From NCBI RefSeq assembly GCF_001545075.1, contig NZ_FCOB02000008.1:174493-238492 (forward strand): DNA of 64,000 nucleotides, given 5' to 3'. Shown here in pieces: positions 22,634 to 32,445 of the stretch. The position numbers and the translations under genes were made by a program. This DNA comes from Caballeronia ptereochthonis. GTDB lineage: Bacteria; Pseudomonadota; Gammaproteobacteria; Burkholderiales; Burkholderiaceae. The number at the start of each line of letters is the position of its first letter. Within the stretch, counting starts at the first letter, position 1. The notes beneath the pieces are model-generated. The model had not been told where the DNA came from, ran no database searches, and worked only from the letters and a program-made list of their open reading frames with translations.

Positions 22634-24541
22634 ATGCTGCGTTCAATCCGGACATCCATCGCGACGGTATCCATCAGCGGCACGCTTCCCGAGAAGCTGC
22701 AGGCCATCAAGGCGGCCGGTTTCGACGGCGTCGAGATCTTCGAGAACGATCTTCTGTACTTCGACGGCACGCCCGGCGACGTGCGCCGCATGTGCGAGGA
22801 CCTGGGGCTCGCCATTTACCTGTTCCAGCCGTTTCGCGATTTCGAGGGCGTGAGCGCGGAGCGGCTCGCGAAGAACGTCGAGCGCGCGAAGCGCAAGTTC
22901 GAGCTGATGCACGAGCTCGGCACGGACCGCATTCTCGCGTGCAGCAACGTGTCGCCGGACACGGTCCGCGACGATGCGCTCCTCGTCGATCAACTGGGCA
23001 CACTCGCGCGCATCGCTGAGGAAGCGGGCGTGATCGTCGCGTATGAAGCGCTGGCGTGGGGCCGGTACGTGAACTCGTACAAGCACGCGTGGAAGCTCGT
23101 CGACGCGGTGAATCATCCGAGCCTGGGTCTTGCGCTCGACACCTTCCACACGCTGTCGATCCGCGATTCGGTGGACGAGATCGCGTCGATTCCGGGCGAG
23201 CGCATCGCGTTCGTGCAGATCGCCGACGCGCCCGTGCTCGCGATGGACGTGCTCGAATGGAGCCGCCACTATCGCTGCTTTCCGGGGCAGGGCGCGTTCG
23301 ATGTCGCGGGCTTCACGGCGCGCGTGCTCGAAGCGGGGTACAAGGGGCCGTTGTCGCTGGAAATCTTCAACGACGGCTTCCGCGCCGCGCCCACCGCGAT
23401 CACCGCGGCGGACGGTTACCGTTCGCTGCGCTTCCTCGAGGAGCAGACGCGCGAACTGATGGGTGACAAGGCGCCGCCGGAGCTCTTCAACCCGCCGGCG
23501 CCGCCCGAGCACATCGGCTTCCAGTTCCTCGAATTCGCCGTCGATGACACGACGCGCGAGCACGTCGCGCAATGGCTCGGCAGGCTCGGCTTCAGGCTCG
23601 CTGGCAAGCATCGTTCGAAGGATGTGCAGTTGTACCGGCACGGCGCGGGCTCGATCGTGCTCAACGCCGAAGCCGATTCGTTCGCGAGCGCGTTTTTTCA
23701 GCAGCACGGCTTGTCGCTGTGTGCATCGGCGTTTCATGTCGACGATGCGAAGCTCGCCTTCGAGCGCGCCGCCGCGTATGGTTCGAAGCCTTTCTCGGGA
23801 AGCGTCGGCCCGAACGAGCGCGTGGTGCCGGGCGTGCAGTCGCCCGACGGCAGCCTGGACTATTTCGTCGACGAAGCGCCCGGCGGCCCGACGCTGTGGG
23901 AATCCGACTTCGTCCTGACCGACATCGACGGGCCTTATGAAGTGGGGCCGCTTGCGCGCATCGATCACGTGTGCCTGTCGCTGCCCGCCGATGCGCTCGA
24001 TACGTGGGTCCTGTTCTTCAGGAGCGCGTTCGGCTTCGAAACCGAGCCTGCGGTGCTCGTGCCGGACCCCTATGGCCTCGTGCGCAGCCGTGCGGTGCGC
24101 AGCCGCGACGGGTCGGTGCGCATCGCGCTGAACGCATCGGTGGACCGCTATACGGCGGTGTCGGAGTCGCTCTCGACGTACCGCGGCTCGGGCCTGAATC
24201 ACGTCGCGTTCAGCACGCCGGATATCTTCGATGCCGTTCCCCGGCTGGAGACCGACGGCGTCAAGTTCCTGCGCATCCCGCGCAACTACTACGACGATCT
24301 GGTCGCGCGCTTCGGCCTGCCGGACGAGCAGATCGACAAGATGCGCGAGCACAACATCCTCTACGACCGCGACGAGCGCGGCGGCGAGTTCTTCCATGCG
24401 TACACGGAGCAGCTCGATCAGCGCTTCTTCCTGGAAGTGATCGAGCGGCGCGGCGGCTACGACGGCTACGGCGCGGCGAACGCGGCGGTGCGGCTCGCGG
24501 CGCACGCGCAACAGCAGCAGCGGGCGCGTCAGGCGGCGTGA
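22634..24541 (+). CDS. quiC: 3-Dehydroshikimate dehydratase, two-domain type
   Basis: 635 residues. GAGGAGG precedes the ATG. The N-terminal half (1-275) is a TIM-barrel sugar-phosphate-isomerase-like domain with IATVSISGTLPEKLQAIKAAGFDGVEIFENDL. The C-terminal half (about 285-620) is 4-hydroxyphenylpyruvate-dioxygenase-like with two VOC units and RIDHVCLSLP. This is the QuiC layout of Pseudomonas and Burkholderia. It turns 3-dehydroshikimate into protocatechuate, feeding the beta-ketoadipate route. Divergent from the dehydrogenase gene. Confidence 0.93.
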   Translation: MLRSIRTSIATVSISGTLPEKLQAIKAAGFDGVEIFENDLLYFDGTPGDVRRMCEDLGLAIYLFQPFRDFEGVSAERLAKNVERAKRKFELMHELGTDRILACSNVSPDTVRDDALLVDQLGTLARIAEEAGVIVAYEALAWGRYVNSYKHAWKLVDAVNHPSLGLALDTFHTLSIRDSVDEIASIPGERIAFVQIADAPVLAMDVLEWSRHYRCFPGQGAFDVAGFTARVLEAGYKGPLSLEIFNDGFRAAPTAITAADGYRSLRFLEEQTRELMGDKAPPELFNPPAPPEHIGFQFLEFAVDDTTREHVAQWLGRLGFRLAGKHRSKDVQLYRHGAGSIVLNAEADSFASAFFQQHGLSLCASAFHVDDAKLAFERAAAYGSKPFSGSVGPNERVVPGVQSPDGSLDYFVDEAPGGPTLWESDFVLTDIDGPYEVGPLARIDHVCLSLPADALDTWVLFFRSAFGFETEPAVLVPDPYGLVRSRAVRSRDGSVRIALNASVDRYTAVSESLSTYRGSGLNHVAFSTPDIFDAVPRLETDGVKFLRIPRNYYDDLVARFGLPDEQIDKMREHNILYDRDERGGEFFHAYTEQLDQRFFLEVIERRGGYDGYGAANAAVRLAAHAQQQQRARQAA

Positions 24542-24601
24542 GCCCGCGCGGGGCGTGAACTATCATTGAAGCATGGCGGCATCGTGAAGCGGGAGGGCGC
24601 C

Positions 24602-24766
24602 ATGTTCGATATATCGAGCGTACTCGTCGGTCTTGCGGGGCTGGCGGCCATCAGCATCGTCTTGCTCGCGCACGACTGGCGCGACGAGCATCGCGCGCGC
24701 ATGGCGGCACGCGAGCGCGCGCATCGGCATCCATTGCGCGCGTGGTGGTTGCGGCATCGTCATTGA
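24602..24766 (+). CDS. Small single-pass membrane protein
   Basis: 54 residues. GGGAGGGCGCC precedes the ATG. One N-terminal hydrophobic helix (about 5-25, SVLVGLAGLAAISIVLLA) is followed by a His/Arg-rich tail. It lies 60 bases after quiC, so may be on the same transcript. Function unknown; comparable short proteins are often left unannotated. Confidence 0.6.
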   Translation: MFDISSVLVGLAGLAAISIVLLAHDWRDEHRARMAARERAHRHPLRAWWLRHRH

Positions 24767-24791
24767 GCGATGCGCTGAAACTTCGCGGCGG

Positions 24792-25142
24792 CTAGGCGCC
24801 CTGAGGCTTGGCCGTCTGACCGCCTGCGGCGACGGCAGGCGCATTCGCGGCGGCGATGCGCTCGCGCTCCTTTCTGATTTCTTCGTCGTGCGCGCGCGCG
24901 GCGGCCTCGAACGTGTCGATATGCAGGTACAGCCGATGCACCGTCTGAATCTGCGTGTGCGAGAGATGTGACTGGCGCATGATGGATGCGAGCCGCTCGC
25001 GCCAGTACGAGGGCGGCAGCAATGGACCGCCGAGATCGCACGACAACGAACGACGCAGCACCAGTTCGAGGTGCGTCAGGTCCTGGTCTGCCAGCAACGC
25101 CGAAAACGCGCCTTGGGGCTTGATATCGGGGAAATGGTCCAT
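24792..25142 (-). CDS. Conserved hypothetical protein
   Basis: 116 residues. Globular-looking N-terminal part (LTHLELVLRRSLSCDLGGPLLPPSYWRERLASIM) followed by a helical stretch with SHTQIQTVHRLYLHIDTFEAA and an Ala-rich end. No signal peptide or membrane segment. Codon use is like its neighbours. Not recognised. Confidence 0.7.
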   Translation of the reverse strand: MDHFPDIKPQGAFSALLADQDLTHLELVLRRSLSCDLGGPLLPPSYWRERLASIMRQSHLSHTQIQTVHRLYLHIDTFEAAARAHDEEIRKERERIAAANAPAVAAGGQTAKPQGA

Positions 25143-25308
25143 TACTCCGATGGCGGCGCGCCCGAGAGAAACTTGATAGGCATAAACCCTTATTTGTCGG
25201 ATTTTTTCTCTGCGCCCTCGAGCTTTTCTTCTCGACGCACCCGATGCCGCCGGCCGCGTTTGCTATACTCTGCGCTCGCTCGCCGACGCATCGGCGAGCC
25301 GCGGTCCG

Positions 25309-25383
25309 CTCCCCGTAGTTCAATGGATAGAACGAGTGCCTCCTAAGCGCTAGATGCAGGTTCGATTCCTGCCGGGGGGACCA
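25309..25383 (+). tRNA. tRNA-Arg (anticodon CCU)
   Basis: Acceptor strand CTCCCCG pairs with CGGGGGG (one wobble). The D arm is GTTCAATGGATAGAAC, the anticodon arm AGTGC-CTCCTAA-GCGCT with CCT, and the T arm GCAGG-TTCGATT-CCTGC. Discriminator A and an encoded CCA end it at 25383. A TATACT box at 25264-25269 probably starts its transcript. The layout closely resembles E. coli argW. Confidence 0.95.
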
Positions 25384-25510
25384 CGATTCCCCGCGCCGCG
25401 CCTTGCGGCCCCTCACTTCCCGCCTCGTCAGCATTCCGGCCGCATTGAACCGTAAGCGGTTTCCCGCCGATAATGCGACCACTTCGGCAACACCATCACG
25501 GCTCGCGCTC

Positions 25511-26311
25511 ATGACGGAAATCGAATCCGCGGTGCTCGTCTTCATTCTCCTGCTGGCCGCCACCGGTCTCGGCGCGATGGTGCGGCCCCTGTTGCCCGAG
25601 GAGCACAAGGCGCAGGAGACCGTGCAGCTGATCCAGTTGCTCGTCGGCATGCTGGTGACCTTCGCGGCGCTCGTGCTCGGCCTGCTGACCGCATCCGCGA
25701 AAACCATCTTCGACACCACCAATAACGACGTGCGCAGCTACGCGACCTCGATCATCGAGCTCGACCGCGCCATGCGCGACTACGGCAGCGACCTCGATCA
25801 CGCGCGCGCCCTCCTGCGCTCGTACACGGCGGCGGCGATCGCGAGCACCTGGCCGCACGAGCCGCGTCCGCCGGGCAATGACTATCCGAACGTCGAGCCG
25901 TCGAAGAAGGACGAAGATCTGGCGAGCAGCACGCTCGGCGCGATGTTGAGCCGTGGCCAGCACGAAGTGCGCATGCTCCAGCCGCACGACGCCTATCACC
26001 ACGCGCTCGCCGCCGAGAGCGCCGCGCGCTTCGAGCAACTGATCGCACTGCGCTGGAAGCTGATCGAGGAGGCGCACGGCTCCATCTCGTACCCGTTCGA
26101 CCGGATTCTGGTCGGATGGCTGCTCATCATCTTCCTGTGCTTCGGGCTGATCGCGCCGCGCAACGCGCTCTCGCTCGTCACCATCATGCTCGGCGCGCTG
26201 TCAATCGCGTCCGCGGTGCTCGTGATCCTCGATCTCGACACGCCCTTCACCGGCCCGATCATGATCGGCAGCCAGCCGATGCGCGACGCGCTCGCCTATC
26301 AAAGCCGCTGA
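25511..26311 (+). CDS. DUF4239 family inner-membrane protein
   Basis: 266 residues from MTEIESAVL. Two N-terminal helices (about 6-26 and 43-65, VLVFILLLAATGLGAM and LLVGMLVTFAALVLGLLTAS), a large soluble helical part with an NDVRSYATSIIELDRAMRDYG motif, and two C-terminal helices (about 200-245) match DUF4239 (bestrophin-like size and layout). It overlaps the next gene as TGATG, so the two are translated together. Confidence 0.8.
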   Translation: MTEIESAVLVFILLLAATGLGAMVRPLLPEEHKAQETVQLIQLLVGMLVTFAALVLGLLTASAKTIFDTTNNDVRSYATSIIELDRAMRDYGSDLDHARALLRSYTAAAIASTWPHEPRPPGNDYPNVEPSKKDEDLASSTLGAMLSRGQHEVRMLQPHDAYHHALAAESAARFEQLIALRWKLIEEAHGSISYPFDRILVGWLLIIFLCFGLIAPRNALSLVTIMLGALSIASAVLVILDLDTPFTGPIMIGSQPMRDALAYQSR

Positions 26312-27069
26312 TGCCTTATTCCGATCCGCGCCTCGTCGCGCTCTACGACACGCTCAATCCTTTCGCTCCCGATACTGCGTTCTATCTCGCCCTGGCCGAA
26401 ACGGCGGGGCATGTCGTCGATCTCGGATGCGGCACGGGCCTGCTCGCCTGCGAACTGGCGAAGCGCGGTCAGCGCGTGACGGGCATCGATCCGTCGCCGG
26501 AGATGCTGCGCGTCGCGCGCTCGCGTCCCGGGGGCGACAAGGTGACCTGGATCGAAGGCGACGCGCTCGCGCTGCCGTTCGCCGGCGCAGCGGATCTGCT
26601 CGTGATGACGGGACACGTCGCGCAGGTGTTCCTCGACGATGCGGCGCTGCTCGCGGCGCTCACGGCCGCGCGTCGCGCCGTGCGGCCGGGCGGGCGTATC
26701 GCGTTCGAGAGCCGCAATCCGGCGGCGCGGGCGTGGGAGGACTGGACGCCGGACCGTTCGATGCGACGCATCGAGGCGCCCGATGGAAGCGTGGTCGAAG
26801 TGTGGCAGGAACGGCGCGAGGAGCCCGACCCGGCGGCGACCAGGCGCGTCGCGTTCACGACGCGCTATCGCTTCATGCCGAAGCCGGGGACGAGCGCCGT
26901 CGGGGAAACGCTGAGCGTCACGAGTGAACTGCGCTTTCGCACGCTCGACGAATGGACGCGCTTGCTAAACCGCGCGGGATTCGCGCGGATCGACTGGTAT
27001 GGAGACTGGAGCCGCGCGCCGGTGGATGAGACGAGCCGCGAGCTGATCGCGGTGGCGCGCCGAGCCTGA
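26311..27069 (+). CDS. Class I SAM-dependent methyltransferase
   Basis: 252 residues. SAM motif I is VVDLGCGTGLLACELA (about 35-50), followed by an acidic GIDPSPEMLRVAR loop, then DLLVMTGHVAQVF and the post-motif RRAVRPGGRIAFESRNP. The substrate is unknown. Its start overlaps the DUF4239 stop. The family resembles small-molecule or ubiquinone-type methyltransferases. Confidence 0.88.
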   Translation: MPYSDPRLVALYDTLNPFAPDTAFYLALAETAGHVVDLGCGTGLLACELAKRGQRVTGIDPSPEMLRVARSRPGGDKVTWIEGDALALPFAGAADLLVMTGHVAQVFLDDAALLAALTAARRAVRPGGRIAFESRNPAARAWEDWTPDRSMRRIEAPDGSVVEVWQERREEPDPAATRRVAFTTRYRFMPKPGTSAVGETLSVTSELRFRTLDEWTRLLNRAGFARIDWYGDWSRAPVDETSRELIAVARRA

Positions 27070-27104
27070 ACGGATGCCGCCGCGCGCGGGCGCGGCCGCG
27101 CAAT

Positions 27105-27287
27105 TCAGAATTCGACGACGACGAAGTCCGCCTTGCCGACGTCGCACAGCGGGCAGCGCCAGTCGGCGGGGATGTCGTCGAAACGGGTGCCGGCGGCGAT
27201 GCCTTCTTCCGGCAGGCCTTCTTCCTCGTTGTAGATCCAGCCGCAAATCAGGCAGACCCAGCTTTTGTACTCGATGACTTCGCTCAC
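27105..27287 (-). CDS. Rubredoxin
   Basis: 60 residues from GTG. Two CxxC knuckles, CLIC and CPLC (Cys12/15 and Cys45/48), bind one iron. The core has WIYNEEEGLPEEGI and TRFDDIPADWRCP, matching rubredoxins of aerobic bacteria. Electron carrier in the cytoplasm; partners often include alkane hydroxylases or oxidases, none of which is nearby. The GTG start is chosen because upstream codons give an atypical Arg/Pro-rich extension. Confidence 0.93.
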   Translation of the reverse strand: MSEVIEYKSWVCLICGWIYNEEEGLPEEGIAAGTRFDDIPADWRCPLCDVGKADFVVVEF

Positions 27288-27582
27288 GACAGACTCTTGA
27301 TTCGAAAGGATAAACGGACCGCACGCGCGACCTGGAGCCGCGCGGCGACCCGGCATCTTACAGGAATCGGCGATGAGCTTCCCTGGTCGCGCCCCAATCG
27401 CGACGCCGTGCCGCGGCGCACCGCCCGCAGGATGGCCCCGATACGTGTATCCGAATGCGCGGTGTATGCTTTTCGGGTCGCCCGGCTCCGATCTCGCGCC
27501 ATCGACCGGTTTCCGTCACTGCTGGGCATAGCGTCGGGGAAGGCGCGGAAGCGCCAACTCTGATCGATACATGGAGAAAACG

Positions 27583-27990
27583 ATGCTGAACAAAACGCTG
27601 TTGGGTGCCATGCTGTCGGGCGCGCTTGCGCTGTCATACGTCGGCGCGGCGCATGCGCAGGCCCGCGTCTATTTCGTCGAGCCCAAGGACGGCGCAACCG
27701 TCACGAGCCCCGTCCATGTGAAATTCGGCGTCGACGGGATGTCGGTGGCGCCGGCCGGAACGATGACCGAAGGCACGGGCCATCATCATCTGCTGATCGA
27801 CGGCAAGCCGCTTCCGAAGGGCACGGTCATTCCCGCGAACGACACGTCGCTGCACTTCGGCAAGGGCCAGACCGAGGCCGATGTGAAGCTGCCGCCCGGC
27901 GATCACACGCTGACGATGCAGTTCGGCGACGGTGCGCATCGCTCCTACGGGCCGGAAATGAGCCAGACGATCAAGGTGCACGTCCAGTAA
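27583..27990 (+). CDS. DUF4399 periplasmic protein
   Basis: 135 residues from MLNKTLLG; GGAGAA is seven bases before. The signal peptide is cleaved after AHAQA (about 24). The mature domain has RVYFVEPKDGATVTSPVHVKFGV, a GHHHLLIDG motif and a PPGDHTLTMQFGD motif, as in DUF4399, a small beta-sandwich. The His cluster could bind a metal. It is followed by a terminator, so it is probably a single-gene unit. Confidence 0.85.
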   Translation: MLNKTLLGAMLSGALALSYVGAAHAQARVYFVEPKDGATVTSPVHVKFGVDGMSVAPAGTMTEGTGHHHLLIDGKPLPKGTVIPANDTSLHFGKGQTEADVKLPPGDHTLTMQFGDGAHRSYGPEMSQTIKVHVQ

Positions 27991-28011
27991 CGGCGCTTTC
28001 GCATGCATCGG

Positions 28012-28046
28012 AAGGCCGCCACGGACGCGCTTCGAGCGGCCTTTTT
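28012..28046 (+). terminator. Rho-independent terminator
   Basis: AAGGCCGC (28012-28019) pairs with GCGGCCTT (28036-28043), followed by TTT. A 16-base loop makes it moderate. Confidence 0.7.
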
Positions 28047-28192
28047 GCATACATGGGGCTGGACGGGAGACGCCGGCGCGCCTCGTCCGTTCGGCCGATG
28101 CGAGCCGCGCCCCGTGCCGCGCCCGGTACAATGACCGCTTCCCTCGGTTGTCAGGTTTCTCGCCGACTGTTCGCTATTCATCCGGTTTTCCC

Positions 28193-30127
28193 ATGTCGCT
28201 TTATTCCATTACGGACGCGCAACTCGCGTTCGGCCACGTCGCATTGCTCGACCATGCCGATTTCTCGCTCGAAGCGGGCGAGCGCGTCGGGCTGATCGGC
28301 CGCAACGGCGCGGGCAAGTCGTCGCTTCTGAAGATCGTGGCCGGTCTCGCCGCGCCCGATGACGGCCTCGTCACGCGTCAGAGCGAGCTCACCACCGTCT
28401 ACGTGCCGCAGGAGCCCGAGTTCGATCTCGACGCCTCCGTGTTCGATGTCGTCGCCTCGGGGCTCACCGAAGCACGCGCGCTGCTGGCCGAGTACGACGC
28501 CGTGGCGCACGCGCTCGCGGACACGCCCGAAGGCGCGCAGCACGACGCGTTGCTTGCGCGCATGAACGCGCTGCAATCGGCGCTCGATACGCGCGATGCG
28601 TGGAACTGGCGCACGCGCGTCTCGACGACGCTCGCGCAGATCGGCCTCGACGGCGACGCGCGCACCGGCGCGTTGTCCGGCGGCATGCGCAAGCGCGTGG
28701 CGCTGGCGCGCGCGCTCGTCGTGCAGCCCGAGGTGCTCCTGCTCGACGAGCCGACCAACCATCTCGACTTCGAAGGCATTCGCTGGCTGGAAGAGCTGCT
28801 CGTCACCTTGCGCACCGGCCTGCTGTTCATCACGCACGACCGCGCGTTTCTCGATCGCGTGGCGACGCGCATCGTCGAACTGGATCGCGGGCGCCTGCTG
28901 TCGTATCCCGGCAACTTCAGCGCGTATCAGACGCGCAAGGCGCAGCAGCTCGAAGTCGAAAAAGTCGAGCAGGAGAAGTTCGACAAGCTGCTCGCGCAAG
29001 AGGAAGTGTGGATTCGCAAGGGCGTCGAGGCGCGGCGCACGCGCAGCGTCGGACGCATCGCGCGGCTGGTCGAGATGCGCCGCGAGCGCGCCGAGCGCCG
29101 CAACGTGCAGGGCAACGTGAAGCTCGATGTCGGTCAGGGCGAGAAGTCCGGCAAGATCGTCGCCGAGCTCACCGACGTGACGAAGCGCTACGGCGAACGC
29201 ACCATCGTCGACCGCTTCACGGCCACGGTGATGCGCGGCGACAAGATCGGTCTCGTCGGGCCGAACGGCGCGGGCAAGACGACGCTCCTGAAGCTCATCC
29301 TCGGCGAGCTGCAGCCCGACGAAGGCCGCGTGCGCACCGGCACCAACATTCAGGCCGCGTACTTCGACCAGATGCGCGCGCAACTCGATCTCGACAAGTC
29401 GCTCGCCGACACCATCAGCCCCGGCAGCGAATGGGTCGAAGTAAACGGCGTGAAGAAGCACGTGATGAGCTATCTCGGCGACTTCCTCTTTGCGCCGGAG
29501 CGCGCGCGCTCGCCGGTGCGCTCGCTGTCGGGCGGCGAGCGCAATCGCCTGCTGCTCGCGCGGCTCTTCGCGCGGCCCGCGAACATCCTCGTGCTGGACG
29601 AGCCGACCAACGACCTCGACATTCCCACGCTCGAACTGCTCGAAGAGCTGCTGGCGGATTACGAAGGGACCGTGTTGCTCGTGAGCCACGACCGCGCGTT
29701 CCTGGACAACGTCGTGACTTCGGTGTTCGCGGCGGAAGGCGGCGGCAAGTGGCGCGAGTATGTCGGCGGCTTCTCCGACTGGCAGGTTCAGCGCGAACGT
29801 TCGGAGCGTATCGCGGAGGAGGCGGCGCGCCAGAGCGCGAAGGAAGCCCCCAGGGACGACGCGCCCAAGGAAAGCGCGGCGGGCCGCAATGCGCAGCGCA
29901 CCGTGAAGCTCTCGTTCAAGGAGCAGCGCGAACTGGAGGCGCTGCCGGCGCGCATCGCCGAGCTCGAGGAGGAGCAGAAGGCGATCGGCGCGCAGCTCGA
30001 GGACGGCTCGATCTTCGCGAAGGACGCGAAGGAAGGCGCGCGGCTTTCGGAGCGGCACGCGGCGATCGAAGAGGAATTGCTCTTCGCGCTCGAGCGCTGG
30101 GAAGAGCTGGAAGCGAAGCGCGGCTAA
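28193..30127 (+). CDS. uup: ABC-F ATPase, Uup type
   Basis: 644 residues with two ABC domains. First: Walker A GRNGAGKSS (about 37-45), signature LSGGMRKR, Walker B LLLDEPTNHLD. Second: GPNGAGKTT, LSGGERNR and LVLDEPTNDLD. The linker between them is charged and helical, and the C-terminal 75 residues form a coiled coil (LEALPARIAELEEEQKAIGAQL) as in Uup. No membrane part: ABC-F proteins act on ribosomes or DNA, and Uup affects transposon excision and replication intermediates. Confidence 0.93.
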   Translation: MSLYSITDAQLAFGHVALLDHADFSLEAGERVGLIGRNGAGKSSLLKIVAGLAAPDDGLVTRQSELTTVYVPQEPEFDLDASVFDVVASGLTEARALLAEYDAVAHALADTPEGAQHDALLARMNALQSALDTRDAWNWRTRVSTTLAQIGLDGDARTGALSGGMRKRVALARALVVQPEVLLLDEPTNHLDFEGIRWLEELLVTLRTGLLFITHDRAFLDRVATRIVELDRGRLLSYPGNFSAYQTRKAQQLEVEKVEQEKFDKLLAQEEVWIRKGVEARRTRSVGRIARLVEMRRERAERRNVQGNVKLDVGQGEKSGKIVAELTDVTKRYGERTIVDRFTATVMRGDKIGLVGPNGAGKTTLLKLILGELQPDEGRVRTGTNIQAAYFDQMRAQLDLDKSLADTISPGSEWVEVNGVKKHVMSYLGDFLFAPERARSPVRSLSGGERNRLLLARLFARPANILVLDEPTNDLDIPTLELLEELLADYEGTVLLVSHDRAFLDNVVTSVFAAEGGGKWREYVGGFSDWQVQRERSERIAEEAARQSAKEAPRDDAPKESAAGRNAQRTVKLSFKEQRELEALPARIAELEEEQKAIGAQLEDGSIFAKDAKEGARLSERHAAIEEELLFALERWEELEAKRG

Positions 30128-30359
30128 GCGCTCGGGCCAGGCGCGCGCCACGATCGTTTTATGCTCCCGAGGTGGGCGCGGCGAGCGAAAACCGCTATTC
30201 TCTCAGCGCGGCCGGGGGCGACGGACAGGGCCAGAGCCTTGCCCGACGCGCCTTCAGCCAGGCAAATCGTTAAGCAGGATCCAGGCATTCGACGGCAGTT
30301 CGGGCGTTCCGCCGTGACATTTCCCGCAAGGACGCCCGACGCCGGATCAACGTTCAACT

Positions 30360-32399
30360 ATGTCCACGAAAAAATCCAGCCCAATGGCCACAGGCACGGA
30401 CCGCGGCAAACGCACGGTCATGAGCGCCAAGGCGGCCGGCTACAGCGAAGCGTCGATCAAGGTGCTGAAGGGCCTCGAGCCCGTCAAGCAGCGCCCCGGC
30501 ATGTACACGCGCACGGAGAATCCGCTGCACATCATTCAGGAAGTCATCGACAACGCTTCGGACGAAGCGCTCGGCGGCTTCGGCAAGCAGATCATCGTGA
30601 CGCTGCATGCGGACAACTCCGTCTCCGTCGAGGACGACGGGCGCGGCATTCCCTTCGGCATGCATCCAGAGGAAGGCGTGCCGGTCGTCGAGATCGTGTT
30701 CACGCGGCTGCACGCGGGCGGCAAGTTCGATAAAGCCGCCGGCGGCGCCTATACGTTCTCGGGCGGCTTGCACGGCGTCGGCGTCTCGGTGACGAACGCG
30801 CTCGCCACGCGCCTCGAAGTGACGGTCTGGCGCGACAACAAGGTCGCGCAGCTCGCGTTCTCCAACGGCGATGTCGTCGAAGCACTCACGACGCGCGCAG
30901 CCGAACGCGGCGCAAAGAAGAGCGGCACGCGCGTGCGCGCCTGGCCGAATCCGAAATACTTCGATTCCGCCAATCTGCCGCTTGGCGAACTGCAGCGCCT
31001 CCTGCGCTCGAAGGCGGTGCTGCTGCCGGGCGTCGAAGTGGCGCTCGTGATCGAAAAGACCGGCGAGCGTCAGAGCTGGAAATACGAAGACGGCCTGCGC
31101 GGCTATCTGCTCGAAGGCATGGGCGGCAGCGAACTGCTGATTCCGCTTTTCGAAGGCGAGCGCTACGCGGAAAGCTCGCGTTCGAGCGAGGAAACCTTCG
31201 CGGAAGGCGAGGGTGCGTCGTGGGTCGTCGCGTGGAGCGAGGAAGGCCCGCTGCTGCGCGAATCGTATGTGAACCTCATTCCGACGCCCGCGGGCGGCAC
31301 GCACGAATCCGGCCTGCGCGACGGTCTGTTCCAGGCGGTCAAGAACTTCGTCGAGATTCACAATCTGCAGCCGAAGGGCGTGAAGCTGCTCGCGGAAGAC
31401 GTGTTCGCGCGCGTGTCGTTCGTGCTGTCGGCGAAGGTGCTCGATCCGCAGTTCCAGGGGCAGATCAAGGAGCGTCTCAATAGCCGCGACGCCGTGAAGC
31501 TCGTGTCGTCGTTCTCACGGCCGGCGCTGGAGTTGTGGCTGAACCAGCACGTCGAGTATGGCAAGAAGCTCGCGGAGCTCGTGATCCGTCAGGCGCAGGC
31601 GCGCACGCGCGCAGGCCAGAAGGTCGAGAAAAAGAAGAGCTCGGGCGTGGCCGTCCTGCCCGGCAAGCTGACCGATTGCGAATCGACCGACATCGCGCGC
31701 AACGAGCTCTTTCTCGTCGAGGGCGATTCGGCCGGCGGCTCCGCGAAGATGGGCCGCGACAAGGAGTTCCAGGCCATTCTGCCGCTGCGCGGCAAGGTGC
31801 TGAACACGTGGGAGACGGAACGCGACCGGCTCTTCGCCAACAACGAAGTGCATGACATTGCTGTTGCAATCGGCGTCGACCCGCATGGTCCGGACGAGCG
31901 GATCGACATCTCGAACCTGCGCTACGGCAAGATCTGCATCCTGTCGGACGCGGACGTCGACGGCGCGCACATTCAGGTGCTCCTGCTCACGCTCTTCTTC
32001 AAGCACTTCCCGCAACTGATCGAGCGCGGCCATGTCTGCGTCGCGCGCCCGCCGCTCTTTCGCGTCGATGCGCCCGCGCGCGGCAAGAAGCCCGCGCAGA
32101 AGCTCTACGCGCTCGACGAGGGCGAGCTCGAGGCGATCCTCGACAAGCTGCGCAAGGACGGCGTGCGCGAATCGCAATGGACGATCAGCCGTTTCAAGGG
32201 TCTCGGCGAAATGAGCGCTGAACAGCTCTGGGACACGACGATGAACCCTGACACGCGCCGTCTGCTGCCGGTCGGTCTGGGCGATCTCGGCTTCGACCTC
32301 ACCGTCTCGCGCATGACGATGCTGATGGGCAAGGGCGAAGCGGCGTCGCGCCGCAGCTGGCTCGAAGAGAAGGGCAACGAGGTCGAAGCGGACATCTGA
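30360..32399 (+). CDS. parE: DNA topoisomerase IV subunit B
   Basis: 679 residues. GHKL ATPase with EVIDNASDEALGG, VEDDGRGIPFG and the lid GLHGVGVSVTNAL. TOPRIM domain with LFLVEGDSAGGSAK and acidic DADVDGAHI. The C-terminal signature FKGLGEMSAEQLWDTTMNP is typical of type IIA subunit B. With ParC it unlinks daughter chromosomes. parC follows after 46 bases, in one operon. ParE rather than GyrB is chosen because of the short length and the adjoining parC. Confidence 0.96.
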   Translation: MSTKKSSPMATGTDRGKRTVMSAKAAGYSEASIKVLKGLEPVKQRPGMYTRTENPLHIIQEVIDNASDEALGGFGKQIIVTLHADNSVSVEDDGRGIPFGMHPEEGVPVVEIVFTRLHAGGKFDKAAGGAYTFSGGLHGVGVSVTNALATRLEVTVWRDNKVAQLAFSNGDVVEALTTRAAERGAKKSGTRVRAWPNPKYFDSANLPLGELQRLLRSKAVLLPGVEVALVIEKTGERQSWKYEDGLRGYLLEGMGGSELLIPLFEGERYAESSRSSEETFAEGEGASWVVAWSEEGPLLRESYVNLIPTPAGGTHESGLRDGLFQAVKNFVEIHNLQPKGVKLLAEDVFARVSFVLSAKVLDPQFQGQIKERLNSRDAVKLVSSFSRPALELWLNQHVEYGKKLAELVIRQAQARTRAGQKVEKKKSSGVAVLPGKLTDCESTDIARNELFLVEGDSAGGSAKMGRDKEFQAILPLRGKVLNTWETERDRLFANNEVHDIAVAIGVDPHGPDERIDISNLRYGKICILSDADVDGAHIQVLLLTLFFKHFPQLIERGHVCVARPPLFRVDAPARGKKPAQKLYALDEGELEAILDKLRKDGVRESQWTISRFKGLGEMSAEQLWDTTMNPDTRRLLPVGLGDLGFDLTVSRMTMLMGKGEAASRRSWLEEKGNEVEADI

Positions 32400-32445
32400 C
32401 GCTGATCGATCTCGCTGACCGCAAGCAACGCACAACGGATATTCG

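Noticed and set aside
28178..30151. Very long open frame antisense to the uup gene (and similar ones opposite parC, quiC, htpG, rpoN and others)
   Set aside because: High-GC codon bias keeps antisense frames open. Their products are Arg/Ala/His-rich with no domains, while the opposite strand codes a clear protein.
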